Program-made: the position numbers and the translations under genes
Notes under the pieces: model-generated
Told to the model about the DNA's origin: nothing
Database searches by the model: none
What the model saw: only the letters and a program-made list of their open reading frames with translations
Shown here: piece after piece, positions 1 to 9,966 of the stretch
How the letters are laid out: each line of letters opens with the position of its first letter
How positions within the stretch are numbered: position 1 is the first letter of the stretch
Source: Stramenopiles sp. TOSAG23-2
Lineage: Eukaryota > Sar
Assembly: GCA_900128395.1 (NCBI GenBank)
Contig: LT649238.1
Location: forward strand, 1 to 64,000
Reading direction: 5' to 3'
Length of the DNA: 64,000 nucleotides

Positions 1-851
1 AATTAGTTTGTGTTTTTGCTATAGTTGTCCCACAGGTATTGTTATTGGTATATCCGTGATCCGTAAAGGGTTATAGAGCGTTATATGATACGTCTCGTTA
101 TACGAAAGTGTAACTGAAGAGAGTTTTTAATAATTGAGTATTGAGTATAATCTTTAAAGTGTGCGGTGATTAAATTTTAAAGCAAAAATCTCTTATTAAT
201 TTTCTTTTTTACGAGTATAAAGAACACACACACACACACATACATCACATACATATTAATATTTGTGAAAAAAATATTATTAAATATGCAGCAAGAAAAT
301 TAAAATATAAGTGCATAACTTAAAAAATTATCAAAAATTCTAAATTTAAAGATTGTGTACCAGGTACCAGTGTAGGAAAAATACAATCTTCAATATTTTT
401 CTATTAGCAGGCCCGGGCAGGCCCAGCAGGCAGGCAATAGCATTGGATATATGGATATATAACAAAATTAAAATAAAAAAGCTGAAACAACAACTTACTA
501 TACCAGACGACTATATTAATACAGCACTATCAATAAAAAAAAAATATCATCCAAAATTATTATTAGCACATTTACAATTAACATTCATTATACAGCACTC
601 TCCAGCACCACTATTATTATACTATATACCGACGAATATGATGATAATGATACCGATGTACATGTACATGTTACTACAAAACGAAGAAGCGTGTTACCTA
701 GAACAACAGGACTGGTGCAGTATATACATTATAGAATCATATAATCAAACTACAGTATATATAATCATATAATCATACTACAAACAATATATATATATAT
801 ATAGATAGACACACAGAGAGAGAGATAAACACACACACACACACATAAATT
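1..851. other. Upstream region of the PrsW-like gene
   Basis: AT-rich leader with (AC)n runs near 225-241 and 831-845 and a (TA)n run near 788-802. An open frame at 353-772 begins with a non-ATG codon, is low in complexity and shows no domain, so I treat it as noncoding. A short G/C-rich patch near 410-435 stands out from the surroundings but is unexplained. Confidence 0.5.
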
Positions 852-2150
852 ATGAAAACGAATTTGATACAACAAAATGTACAAAAGTCGGATAAGGCAA
901 TGGAATATAGTGCAGCACCAGATGGATTACCAGATGAATTACAAGAAGCAGAATATTATAGCCCTTCCTTAAAAGAAGTTTGTACTGGCTGTTGTTGCAA
1001 TGGGCGTTGTTGTGCCCTGACCTGGTCAGTGTTTGCTGTTTGCCTCATATGTGCCATACTTGCGGCGATATTTACACAAGGATTATTAGGATGGATTGTT
1101 GGTTCCGGCTTTCCTTTTATTATCTTAGCTGTATATGCCTCACAAATCTTTGGTGGGGATAGTGTTGATAAAGGTCAAACATGCCTTGTAATATTTTTAC
1201 ATACCTTGCTATTTGCATTCTTACTTATTATTGTATTGCCTTTTGCTAGGCAGCCAATGATGAGAGCATTTGCAAATATCGATCGTGAGAATGATTATTG
1301 CATGTACAAATCAGTACAACTTGGAATATTTGGCAAAGATCAGTATCCAAAACATATCAATATCACTGCAATCACTCCAAAAACTTTGTTGGTTGATTTA
1401 TTTCCGCGTTCTGAGTTAGAAGCACCATGTTGGGGACTTGGTCTTTCACTTGGTTTTGGAGGTGCTTTACCAGAAGAAACTATAAAGATTTTAACAATTG
1501 GTGCATTTATAAGTCGTGGATGGGTAGCAGATCCATTTGCTGTGCTCGTATATTCCTTCGTAATTGGTACAACGTTTGGATTCTTGGAAAACAGCTCATA
1601 CACTGTAGCTGCACTTGCGAGTGGAAATATAGTTACTAAAATATTTGGTATTCTGGTAAGAACCCTGCAGGCACAAACTATACTTCATGGATCTTGTGCA
1701 TCGATGAGTGGATTATTCATGGCACAAAGAAAGTTTTTGTTCTGGAAATCGCATGGTGAAGCTAGTTGCTGCGAACTTGGTGGACCAAGACCAACATGGC
1801 TGGTTGTTGTTCCTGCAATTTATTTTCATTTTATGAATAATTTTATAGCAGCTGGACAACCAGCACTAAAAAGTGCTTTAACAGGGTTTATTATTATTTT
1901 GATAACGTACGGCAATTTAGTGGTGATGGTTCAATTTGTTTATTATCTATGGTTAACACTAAAAAATGTACCAAGAATTAATATAATAAATTTGGAAAAA
2001 ATTGGAGCTGTTCCAAAAGCTTTGGCATATATATGTTGTTGTGGCTGTTGTAATGAGAATGTAAGGGATCGTAGATATGAATCTGTCCTTAACATGGTAG
2101 ATATGGGTGGAGAAGATGAATATTTACCACCAACAATTGTTGAGGCTTAA
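852..2150 (+). CDS. PrsW-family intramembrane protease-like protein
   Basis: 432 residues starting at ATG 852. Hydrophobic segments begin around residue 55 and continue through most of the chain. The family hallmarks are visible: LPEETIK with paired glutamates at about residues 208-209 and a following lysine, a second helix with FGFLEN, a helix with LHGSCAS (His about 279), and a later FHFMNN segment. PrsW proteins are polytopic CAAX-protease-related enzymes; the bacterial member cleaves an anti-sigma factor within the membrane, while eukaryotic substrates are unknown to me. Two Cys-rich clusters (CTGCCCNGRCC near residue 45 and CCCGCCNE near 397) flank the membrane core and could be lipidated; that is inference. 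An AATAAA sits about 150 bp after the TAA stop. It is convergent with the WD40 gene. Confidence 0.8.
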   Translation: MKTNLIQQNVQKSDKAMEYSAAPDGLPDELQEAEYYSPSLKEVCTGCCCNGRCCALTWSVFAVCLICAILAAIFTQGLLGWIVGSGFPFIILAVYASQIFGGDSVDKGQTCLVIFLHTLLFAFLLIIVLPFARQPMMRAFANIDRENDYCMYKSVQLGIFGKDQYPKHINITAITPKTLLVDLFPRSELEAPCWGLGLSLGFGGALPEETIKILTIGAFISRGWVADPFAVLVYSFVIGTTFGFLENSSYTVAALASGNIVTKIFGILVRTLQAQTILHGSCASMSGLFMAQRKFLFWKSHGEASCCELGGPRPTWLVVVPAIYFHFMNNFIAAGQPALKSALTGFIIILITYGNLVVMVQFVYYLWLTLKNVPRINIINLEKIGAVPKALAYICCCGCCNENVRDRRYESVLNMVDMGGEDEYLPPTIVEA

Positions 2151-2577
2151 AAATTTCTAAAAATGTGTACATGTACGTATTATATGATACGACATATATG
2201 CGCAAAACACACACTTGGAGAAAATATCATTTGAGACCCACACATGTAGAGAGAGAGAGAGTCTGCGCGTTGTAATGTACATCATATTTATGATAATCTC
2301 AATAAAATATTATGATATGATATTTAAAAGTTTACGCATAATTATTTTATATATTTTTTTATAAAACACACGTATCATATCATAAAATTATAAAACATTT
2401 AAAATGGTGTGTGTATTTTAAATATTTTAACATTAATATGACATATCATACCATGATGTACGCTTCGTACGGGGGTTCAGTACTTTATTATTATATATCA
2501 TATCATCCCATACCATCAGTCAAGTTCACATACGAATATTATTATTCTTTTTAAAATAGGATTACGTCCCCCGATTA
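2151..2577. other. Convergent intergenic region
   Basis: AT-rich spacer between two converging genes. It contains AATAAA at about 2301 for the plus-strand gene and scattered TATCATATCAT-type repeats. I see no gene in it. Confidence 0.5.
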
Positions 2578-3636
2578 TTATGACGAACCCGAATTACCAC
2601 CACCACCACTTGCATCGCTTTTACTACTCCCACTACTTTTTCCTTTATGTTTTACATTATTATGTTTCCATATACTTAAACTTCCATCATAAGACGATGT
2701 TATATATGTATTTAAAGTTGGATGGCGATGTATACTTGATATAACATTTTGATGGCATTTCGTTGAATTGATTAATTTTGAACTTACAAGATCCCAAACA
2801 TATACACTACCATCTTCTGAAGTACCTACAACATTTTTATCATTTTTTGAAAAACAACTTTCTGATTTATATTTTGAATTTGTATGACCAGTGTATGTTG
2901 CTAACACATCCCCAGTTTCACGTTGTGTTACATTGATGGTATTATTTAAAGTAGACACTATTAGACATTCTTTATCTTGTGACAATCCAACATGACTTAT
3001 TATACTTTGAAAATGATCCTCAATTCTTTGACAATTTCTTATATCATATGTACGTAAAATTCCATCCACAGATGCAACATAAATTTGTGATTCATGTTTA
3101 CCATTGACACTCAATACGGCATCGGTTGCATCTTCTAATATTTGCCCTGGTCCCCTAATATTATTCATACGTACATCCCATAGACTGACAGTACGATCAT
3201 ATGAACCAGCAATTATTACATTATCATGTGGATTGAAATTAATTGAAGATATGGCAGCTTTATGAAACTTTAATCTACGTTTTAAATGACCTTTTCCCAC
3301 ATCAAAAATGAAAATATCTCTATCACCGCCAGCAGAAATTATTGTTGAATTGTCTTTTGTAATATCAACTGTTTGTACTGGGTATCCATGACCTTTAAAA
3401 GTATGTACATGTGCTGTTTCTTGATGAGGATGGTTATTATCGTTATTGTTACTAGCATATTTTTTCAATACATTTGCCCCAACGCTAATATATTTCCATA
3501 TATGTACATTTTTATCATCCCCTCCAGAAATAAAATGAGAACCATTTGAATTAAACCTCGCGCATAATACACTTTTCTTTTCATGCGCTTTTGAATTACT
3601 CCAATGTAGTCTTTGTACAATTTTTTTCTCAGTCAT
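2578..3636 (-). CDS. WDR83: WD40 repeat protein, WDR83/MORG1-like
   Basis: 352 residues starting at ATG 3636. It holds about seven WD40 repeats, with blades ending in VHIWKY, IFIFDV, VSLWDV, LRTYDI, VYVWDL and LSIWKH. The order and wording of the middle blades (GHGYPVQTVDITKDN, FHKAAISSINFNPHD, then TGHTNSKYKSESCFSK before SEDGSVYVWDL) match the WDR83/MORG1 family, a MAPK-scaffold protein that also copurifies with spliceosomes in animals. A tail of about 20 Gly/Ser residues follows the propeller, and a short Asn/His insertion lies in the first blade. A generic WD40 protein is the alternative; I favour WDR83 because of the fifth and sixth blades. Confidence 0.75.
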   Translation of the reverse strand: MTEKKIVQRLHWSNSKAHEKKSVLCARFNSNGSHFISGGDDKNVHIWKYISVGANVLKKYASNNNDNNHPHQETAHVHTFKGHGYPVQTVDITKDNSTIISAGGDRDIFIFDVGKGHLKRRLKFHKAAISSINFNPHDNVIIAGSYDRTVSLWDVRMNNIRGPGQILEDATDAVLSVNGKHESQIYVASVDGILRTYDIRNCQRIEDHFQSIISHVGLSQDKECLIVSTLNNTINVTQRETGDVLATYTGHTNSKYKSESCFSKNDKNVVGTSEDGSVYVWDLVSSKLINSTKCHQNVISSIHRHPTLNTYITSSYDGSLSIWKHNNVKHKGKSSGSSKSDASGGGGNSGSS

Positions 3637-4122
3637 TTAATTATCTATAGTTCTTATTATGACACTATCTTTTCTTTTATAACGCATATGTTGGGGTAAT
3701 TTGAATTCAATTAAATTAACTATTATTATTATTAGTATTATATATATATATAAGTTAGGCCAAGATAGTTATACGCGCACATTGTATATATTATTATTAT
3801 AAGTTTATTAATAAATAATAATGATGTGTGTTTTGGTTAATTAAAGAAGAAGAAGTTGTTGTTGTTGTTCGTTATTATTCGGTATAATCAAAGAATGAAT
3901 AATAGATTGATGGACGGAGGAAACAGAACACAAACTACCACAACGAAATACTATATATATATATATATATATTAATGTATATATATCACATGTATAGAGA
4001 TTCGTAATCATAGAGTAGGGAAGATTTCAAGTTTGCGTTGTTGACGTTTCTATCATTTATATATATATATATACCACAACCAATTTATTTTATTTTTATT
4101 TTTTAATTGCTTCTGTATAATA
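3637..4122. other. Divergent promoter region
   Basis: Spacer between divergently transcribed WDR83-like and TBC-SEC14 genes. It contains several (TA)n tracts (for example 3954-3972 and 4059-4073) and a (TTG)n run near 3850. No gene was seen. Confidence 0.5.
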
Positions 4123-6174
4123 ATGCCTACATTCTTTCAACAAAATGAGAAAATATTACCAAATTCATTTCGTAGATTAATACCAATACCGGTGAATAAA
4201 TTGCAAAATACGGGACGGAAACTGAGTTCAACGGAGCACGGTAGTTTTTGGTTAAAAATTGTACGAGCGCAAAGTAATTCCATTGTATTGTCAAAATGTT
4301 ATTGGAAATATAAAGAAATGACTGCACCAAGTGATATGGCTGATAAAATTGGAAGAGATGTTGGAAGAACATATCCTGAAAGTAAATTATTTCAATATGA
4401 TATGTCTTTATGCCAAAAAGAATTAACAAATGTGTTACATGCGTGGGTAAATTTTGAAATCGAACATGAAAAAGACGAGAAAGAACGCTGCGGATATGTA
4501 CAAGGCATGAATTTACTTGTTGGTCATTTATTACAACATCTTGGTGAAAGTTTATCTTTTGAAATTTTTTTACATATCATGTTAAATAAACAATATAATT
4601 TTAAAGAATTACTTGAACCAGGGATGAAAGGAACAATAGAAAAAGTAAATCATTTATCCGAATTATGTCAAAGACAATGTGGATTTTTATATTCCTGTTT
4701 GACAAAGAATAATATATTACCAATGACATTTTCCACTCAATGGTTATTAACATTGTATACATATGTATTAGATGGGGAATTATTATGGTTAGTATGGGAT
4801 AATTTCTTTTTATATGGATGGGAATTTTTTTTCAATATTACAATTGAATTTATGAAAGGTTTAGAAGAGCGTTTAAAAATAGCGATTGATCGGAAAATAC
4901 TTGAAACATATTTAAAGGGAAGAAACCATGGAGATATGATGTCCATATTATACAATAGTATACGTAATATCGCAACACGCAATTCAAAAACTCTTTTGTC
5001 CAATGATGATCCAATTGGTGGTTCAAAAGTTCTTCCATCACGTAGCCCTGAGAATTGGATTCAAAGGGCATTGTCAAGTTTGGATATAATTGATAGAACA
5101 ACAACAAATAATTATCAGATTCAATCACGTCATGATGATGATAAGAAGGATATGATGAGTAATAATGATGATGATGATGATCCTGATGACAATACTAACA
5201 ACAATGCAAATAGTCTAAAATTAATAACAGATGAAAAACAATTCAAATATTTTAAAATGTCAGAAAGTGACAAAGAGAGACTTATGAATACTGCATGGGC
5301 GAAAGAAAATGATATTTTAAGAAACAATGCAATTCAATATTTAAAATATAGTGTAAAAGAAGATATTGATATTTTATTCTTCCATCATAATAAAAGAAGA
5401 AAAATTGAAATGGTGGCAAACAATAATAATGGCAATGATGCAGATGCTGCTACTGCTGCTGCTGCCAATGTAAACAATAACAATATACCATATGATATTT
5501 TAACTGATATACGTTTGTTTCGTTATTTACGTGGTTGTAAATTTGATATGCGACAAACTATTATTAAATTAAAAAATACATTAAAATGGAGAAGAGAAGA
5601 AGATATTGAAGATATATCATTATTTTTATGCAATCTTGATAAAGATGAAACAAGTTTTCCATATAATAATATTTGTAGCAAAATATGGCCATCAACTATT
5701 TTGCATGGTAAATATGATCGAACTGGTCAACCAATACTTATTGAACGCTTTGGTAAATGCGATTTATCATATTTTAATAAAAATATTAGTTCAGATGATA
5801 TTTTAGAATGGGTAATACATCGTTTAGAATACCGGCAATTAATATTGTCCAATATATCAAGAGAACGGGGCAAAATGGTACGTTTCTTTGGCATTCTTGA
5901 TTTAAATGGGTTGGGATTTCAACATTGTTCTACATCATTATTTGATGTTGGTAAAAAGATATTAAAAGTTTCTACTAGTTATTTTCCAGAAGCAATGTCA
6001 AACATATGTGTCATTAATACACCGTATGTGTTTTCAACAATATACAATGCTATACATCCATTGTTGCCTGAACGAACACAAAAAAAAGTGCGAATATTGG
6101 GATATGATTATCATGAAAAATTAAAAAAATTTGTTGCAGAAGAAAATTTACCAATGGAATATCGAAAGAAATAA
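4123..6174 (+). CDS. TBC (Rab-GAP) and CRAL-TRIO/SEC14 fusion protein
   Basis: 683 residues starting at ATG 4123. The N-terminal half is a TBC domain (about residues 45-300): IGRDVGRTYP supplies the IxxDxxR motif with the arginine finger at about R82, and GYVQGMN supplies the glutamine finger at about Q127, so Rab GTPase-activating activity is likely. A low-complexity Asp/Asn linker follows. The C-terminal half begins with a CRAL-TRIO N-lobe (DIRLFRYLRGCKFDMRQ, near 465) and continues as a SEC14 lipid-binding domain (HGKYDRTGQPILIERFGK, then a segment resembling the hydrophobic gate, to about 680). The fusion suggests a Rab regulator recruited or tuned by a phosphoinositide or other lipid; the substrate Rab and lipid are unknown. 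The frame is intact with no visible intron. Confidence 0.88.
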   Translation: MPTFFQQNEKILPNSFRRLIPIPVNKLQNTGRKLSSTEHGSFWLKIVRAQSNSIVLSKCYWKYKEMTAPSDMADKIGRDVGRTYPESKLFQYDMSLCQKELTNVLHAWVNFEIEHEKDEKERCGYVQGMNLLVGHLLQHLGESLSFEIFLHIMLNKQYNFKELLEPGMKGTIEKVNHLSELCQRQCGFLYSCLTKNNILPMTFSTQWLLTLYTYVLDGELLWLVWDNFFLYGWEFFFNITIEFMKGLEERLKIAIDRKILETYLKGRNHGDMMSILYNSIRNIATRNSKTLLSNDDPIGGSKVLPSRSPENWIQRALSSLDIIDRTTTNNYQIQSRHDDDKKDMMSNNDDDDDPDDNTNNNANSLKLITDEKQFKYFKMSESDKERLMNTAWAKENDILRNNAIQYLKYSVKEDIDILFFHHNKRRKIEMVANNNNGNDADAATAAAANVNNNNIPYDILTDIRLFRYLRGCKFDMRQTIIKLKNTLKWRREEDIEDISLFLCNLDKDETSFPYNNICSKIWPSTILHGKYDRTGQPILIERFGKCDLSYFNKNISSDDILEWVIHRLEYRQLILSNISRERGKMVRFFGILDLNGLGFQHCSTSLFDVGKKILKVSTSYFPEAMSNICVINTPYVFSTIYNAIHPLLPERTQKKVRILGYDYHEKLKKFVAEENLPMEYRKK

Positions 6175-6491
6175 ATCTGGAGGAAAATATGAAAAGAAGA
6201 TATTTGTGTGTAAAAAAATGAAAAATATATTTTACATCATGATATACTCGTATAATATATATATATATATATATATACATGTGTGTGTGTGTAATAGAGA
6301 TAGAGAGTACGTTCAGAATATTTATGGTGTGGGTTAAAATCTAAAAAAAGGTTTTTATACGAAATTTATTTTATCATATATATTTTTACTTCCCGGGGTG
6401 TCATACATATGTATCGTGCTATCATATCAATTATATAAAATAGAGGGAGGTAATATGTCATCAAATACTCGTACTCGAAAAATACATTTTT
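6175..6491. other. Convergent intergenic region
   Basis: Spacer between TBC-SEC14 and COQ10. It holds a (TA)n tract at about 6255-6278, a (TG)n run, and the shared motif described at 6332-6344. No gene was seen. Confidence 0.5.
6332..6344 (+). promoter_or_regulatory. Shared 3'-region motif GGTTAAAATCTAA
   Basis: This 13-mer lies 157 bp downstream of the TBC-SEC14 stop. The same motif on the minus strand occurs at 21628-21640 and 37179-37191, and a 12/13 form at 48104-48115. All four sites are in convergent intergenic regions. A role in transcript 3'-end formation or as a relic of a dispersed repeat is inference. Confidence 0.35.
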
Positions 6492-7172
6492 TTAAAATTT
6501 GATTTCTTTTTCTTGTTGTTGTTGCCTCTTCTCATCCTCTGTAGTATTAATAAAATCATATCCATGAACGCGTGACACAAATGCATCAAAAACCTTTTGC
6601 AAAACAGTATCACTTAACATATCAAAAGCAATTGCATATGGTAACCCTTTAATATCTACATCCAACTTTACTTCCACCTCCGTTTTGTTATCTGGTAATT
6701 GTGAAAATTTCCAATCATAAACCAATGAATTCCAAAAGCCAGTTTCAGCAGCAGTAGATACGACTGATTCATTTTCAATAGTTACTATTTTATGTCGAAT
6801 AGTTTCACTAATTTGTGAATGTGCAAAAGATAAATCAGCTTCAAAAGTAAGATTATTATTATTATTATTGTTATTATTATTATTATTATCGTCATTAATT
6901 ATCATTGAATTTTCAACAAGTTCACTCTTGGTGCAATATGGTAAAAATTGATCGTATTGATCAACATCTGCAACCGTTTTAAATACTACTTCTTTTGGAT
7001 GATTTAATATCTTTCTCCTTGATATTTTTTTTGATATGTACCTCATCATTATTTTGTATTTATTATTATTATTATTATAGCAATTATTATGAATATTATT
7101 ATTATAGAAATTATTCATAATATTTGCAATCATCCTCGTTTCTTTTTTTTTTGCATATTTTGCAATCATCAT
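6492..7172 (-). CDS. COQ10: Coenzyme Q-binding protein COQ10
   Basis: I take the first in-frame ATG at 7172 (226 residues); later ATGs at 7133, 7118, 7049 and 7046 are possible. The C-terminal ~180 residues are a START-like polyketide-cyclase/COQ10 domain: ILNHPKEVVFKTVADVDQYDQFLPYC, a beta-strand region with FWNSLVYDWKFSQLP, and the closing helix VLQKVFDAFVSRVHGY. COQ10 binds ubiquinone in the mitochondrial inner membrane and is needed for respiratory use of CoQ. The N-terminus is Asn-, Lys- and Arg-rich and compatible with a mitochondrial presequence, especially from MMRYISKKISRRK. An Asn run interrupts the domain after the first strand. The upstream KKKETRM stretch is itself a short tandem duplication. 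Confidence 0.85.
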   Translation of the reverse strand: MMIAKYAKKKETRMIANIMNNFYNNNIHNNCYNNNNNKYKIMMRYISKKISRRKILNHPKEVVFKTVADVDQYDQFLPYCTKSELVENSMIINDDNNNNNNNNNNNNLTFEADLSFAHSQISETIRHKIVTIENESVVSTAAETGFWNSLVYDWKFSQLPDNKTEVEVKLDVDIKGLPYAIAFDMLSDTVLQKVFDAFVSRVHGYDFINTTEDEKRQQQQEKEIKF

Positions 7173-7933
7173 CCTCGTTTCTTCTTTTTTTTTCGCATAT
7201 AGGTCGTAATAATATAATACTAATAATATAAACACATACACGTTATACTATAAAAAATTTTACAAATATAGGTATATATATATATATGTATCAAAAAGTA
7301 GATGATAATAAAAAAAAAAAACTTTCTCTCTTTTCTTCTGGATTTCTAAATTTTATATATATTTATGCACCACCCATAAATAATAATAATAAATTTATTC
7401 AAAAAAAGATCGATAGACGAGACGAGAAGAAGAAGAGAAGAAAAGAAGGTATTATTAATAATATACCACCAGCATAGCAGTGTTATAATAAAATAAGGGT
7501 TTTAGTTTGTATAGTACTATAACTAAGTACTATATACAGTAGTGTAAAGTGTAAAGTGTAAAGTGTGCACTTAAAGTGTGGTGTGAAATATATTAAGGTA
7601 TATTTGTACTTAGCGTGGCCGTATATTCGTATTCTTAGCTATGATGTATTAGAATTACCAAAGTACAAAGTTGATAGGAGAAAACATAAATTCACACTAA
7701 TTTCAAAATTCACAACAATTTTTGGATGGGAAAAAATATTGATTGTATATATACATTTACATTATTGTAATTGGAATTTTACATCGTGTTGTTTTCACCA
7801 TCTCTGTGTCGTCCATCATCACATTCAATTTATATATATTTCCTTTAACCCGTCTCCTCCCTCTTTCTATATAGATACTTAAAATATATTAGGATAGAAT
7901 ATATATCGTTGGTGTGTTGTGAAGACATACAGG
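7173..7933. other. Divergent promoter region
   Basis: Spacer between COQ10 and the IFT20-like gene. Open frames at 7286-7477 and 7565-7882 are low in complexity, match nothing I recognise, and the second starts at a non-ATG codon. A short GTAAAGT-type tandem run lies near 7542-7566. Confidence 0.45.
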
Positions 7934-9547
7934 ATGCATGGGAGGAAAGCATCAAATCCAGTACTTCGATTAAGAATAGAGGAAACGTCTGTTATTAAAA
8001 ATTTAAAAACTGATAATGTTAAAAATACACGACCATCGTCCAGGGGGATGATGGGTTTTCATAGTCCTAATAATAGATTTAGTCATGGTAATAATGGCGA
8101 TGATAAGATCATGCATAATGACAATTTCGGTCAAAAGGTGAAAGAATCACCTGCTGGATTACGCCTTCGTCTTGGAGCTAATATTGAAAAACTTCGTTCA
8201 CCATCTAGACTAAGAGTAGATTCAACACCTCGTTTTAAAAATAAAAACCTCACCTCACCATTTAGTTCACCATCTGGTAGAAGCACACCACCATCACCTT
8301 TAGCTTTGTCTGGTAGAAAAAGTTTATTTAATACTTCTACAAATTCCCCTGGAGGTGTGACATCAGATAATGGAGGTTCATCACCGGATTCAAATTATTC
8401 TGGACGCTCACCTAGTCCTTTGGGTAGTTTAACTTTGCAAAATAGTAATAATGATAATAATAATAACAACAACAACAACACAACTGCCAATACTACTCCA
8501 CGAAGTCGCACTGCTAGCATTGGCAATATATCATTGGAAACTGCTGAAAATGATTTATTAAATGGTAATAATAGTATTATTACATCGACGCCACGAAATA
8601 GTATATTGTCTACTGAAAATAGTCCTGGTGATTTTAATAATAACAACAATACTTCATTGTCTCCATCTCTTTCAATTCGTACAAATCGTTCATCAAGTAG
8701 TTCAACAAACTTCAACAATTTTAGTAATAATAATAATGATTCACCATCATCATCCTCATCATCATTATTAAGAAATATGACTTTAGATAATAATAATAAT
8801 AATAATACAAATAGTAATCGTAAGAAAATAAAAACTCATGATAACAACAATGATTCGAAACGCCGCAGTAGTCGTAGTAATTTACATAATAACAACAATA
8901 ATAATAATGATGTATCTCCAAAATGGTCACCAAAAAAGAAAGATGCTAATTGGCAAATGAAACATACGAATCAAAAATTGTTTTCAATACCTCTTACAAA
9001 ACAAAAAAAATCAGTCGTAGTTTTAACTAATAATAATAATAATGGAAGAAATAGAAAAAGCAAAATTGTAGTTGTAGATAAAAGAACTCCAAGAGAATCG
9101 ATTAATAACATTGTTAAATCAAAGCGTCGGTCTAGATATAATAAAAATTTAAAACATTTAAGAAAAGATTTAGATGTAAAGGCATATTTCAATGATAATG
9201 GAAATATCAATATGTTATCTCAATATGTAAAAAATGAAAGTTATTTAATAAATGATATAGTCGATGAATTTATTAATGATATTGATATGTTTCAACAAAA
9301 TATTGATAAAAGTCAAAAATATCTGTCAAAGATGGCAAAAAAAGTAGATCAAAGCAAATTAAGTTTAATTGGTCAACGTATGCAACAAATTAATAAAGAA
9401 GAAACTTATAAACGCCGAAGACAAGATTTAACAAATGATATTGAATTGCTATCTTTGCGTTCGGAACGATTGGAGATGGAATATACAAGTTTATTGAGAG
9501 CATTGGAACAACAACAGGCATTGTTGACAAAGTTATCATCAGAGTAA
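7934..9547 (+). CDS. IFT20-like coiled-coil protein with long N-rich N-terminal region
   Basis: 537 residues from the first in-frame ATG at 7934. Residues 1 to about 410 are Ser/Pro/Asn-rich and probably disordered, with many SP/TP sites (SPSRLR, SPSGRSTPPSP). The last ~110 residues form a coiled coil containing KMAKKVDQSKLSLIGQR followed by a heptad-rich helix ending in LEQQQALLTKL. Spacing and residues resemble the C-terminal two-thirds of IFT20, the small IFT-B and Golgi coiled-coil protein needed for ciliary cargo transport, which is normally about 130 residues. The resemblance is by eye and short, so another coiled-coil family is possible. The 3' end and UTR are partly duplicated just downstream (9748-9935). 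Confidence 0.5.
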   Translation: MHGRKASNPVLRLRIEETSVIKNLKTDNVKNTRPSSRGMMGFHSPNNRFSHGNNGDDKIMHNDNFGQKVKESPAGLRLRLGANIEKLRSPSRLRVDSTPRFKNKNLTSPFSSPSGRSTPPSPLALSGRKSLFNTSTNSPGGVTSDNGGSSPDSNYSGRSPSPLGSLTLQNSNNDNNNNNNNNTTANTTPRSRTASIGNISLETAENDLLNGNNSIITSTPRNSILSTENSPGDFNNNNNTSLSPSLSIRTNRSSSSSTNFNNFSNNNNDSPSSSSSSLLRNMTLDNNNNNNTNSNRKKIKTHDNNNDSKRRSSRSNLHNNNNNNNDVSPKWSPKKKDANWQMKHTNQKLFSIPLTKQKKSVVVLTNNNNNGRNRKSKIVVVDKRTPRESINNIVKSKRRSRYNKNLKHLRKDLDVKAYFNDNGNINMLSQYVKNESYLINDIVDEFINDIDMFQQNIDKSQKYLSKMAKKVDQSKLSLIGQRMQQINKEETYKRRRQDLTNDIELLSLRSERLEMEYTSLLRALEQQQALLTKLSSE

Positions 9548-9935
9548 ACATTTACACGCAGCACAGGAGTGATTCTTGGGTGTGCGTATTTTCGAAACGA
9601 ACGTAATTTCTTGTTTATTTTGAAGAAGGGGCGTATATGAAAATTAATACATCTTCTTGAGAGCATTATGATATATTTATTATGATAATGATATGATATA
9701 TGATAGAACTTCTCTGGACACCAGAGGCATTTTGGCCCAAATCGACGTTAACAACAAGCATTGTTGACAAAGTTATCATATCATTGGAGTACCCATAGAT
9801 AGTACCGAACGTAATTTCTTGTTTATTTTGAAGAAGGGGCATATATATTTTACGTAATATATTTGAAAGAAGGGGCGTATATGGAAATTAATACATCTTC
9901 TTGAGAGCATTATGATATATAATATAATGATATCT
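9508..9935. repeat. Diverged duplication of the gene 3' end and UTR
   Basis: The sequence at 9508-9690, covering the last codons of the IFT20-like gene and its 3' UTR, recurs at an offset of about 240 bp at 9748-9935. Shared blocks include the GCATTGTTGACAAAG coding block, an AATTTCTTGTTTATTTTGA block and a CATCTTCTTGAGAGCATTA block. The second copy has an extra internal insertion and lacks the stop codon context. The copies differ at several sites, so this duplication is older than the perfect ones elsewhere in the window. Confidence 0.8.
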
Positions 9936-9966
9936 TCATCTCTCCCCCCTGCTGCTAGTACATGCA

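Noticed and set aside
353-772. 139-codon open frame upstream of the PrsW-like gene
   Set aside because: It starts at a non-ATG codon, is low in complexity with simple Tyr/Ile/Met runs, and shows no domain.
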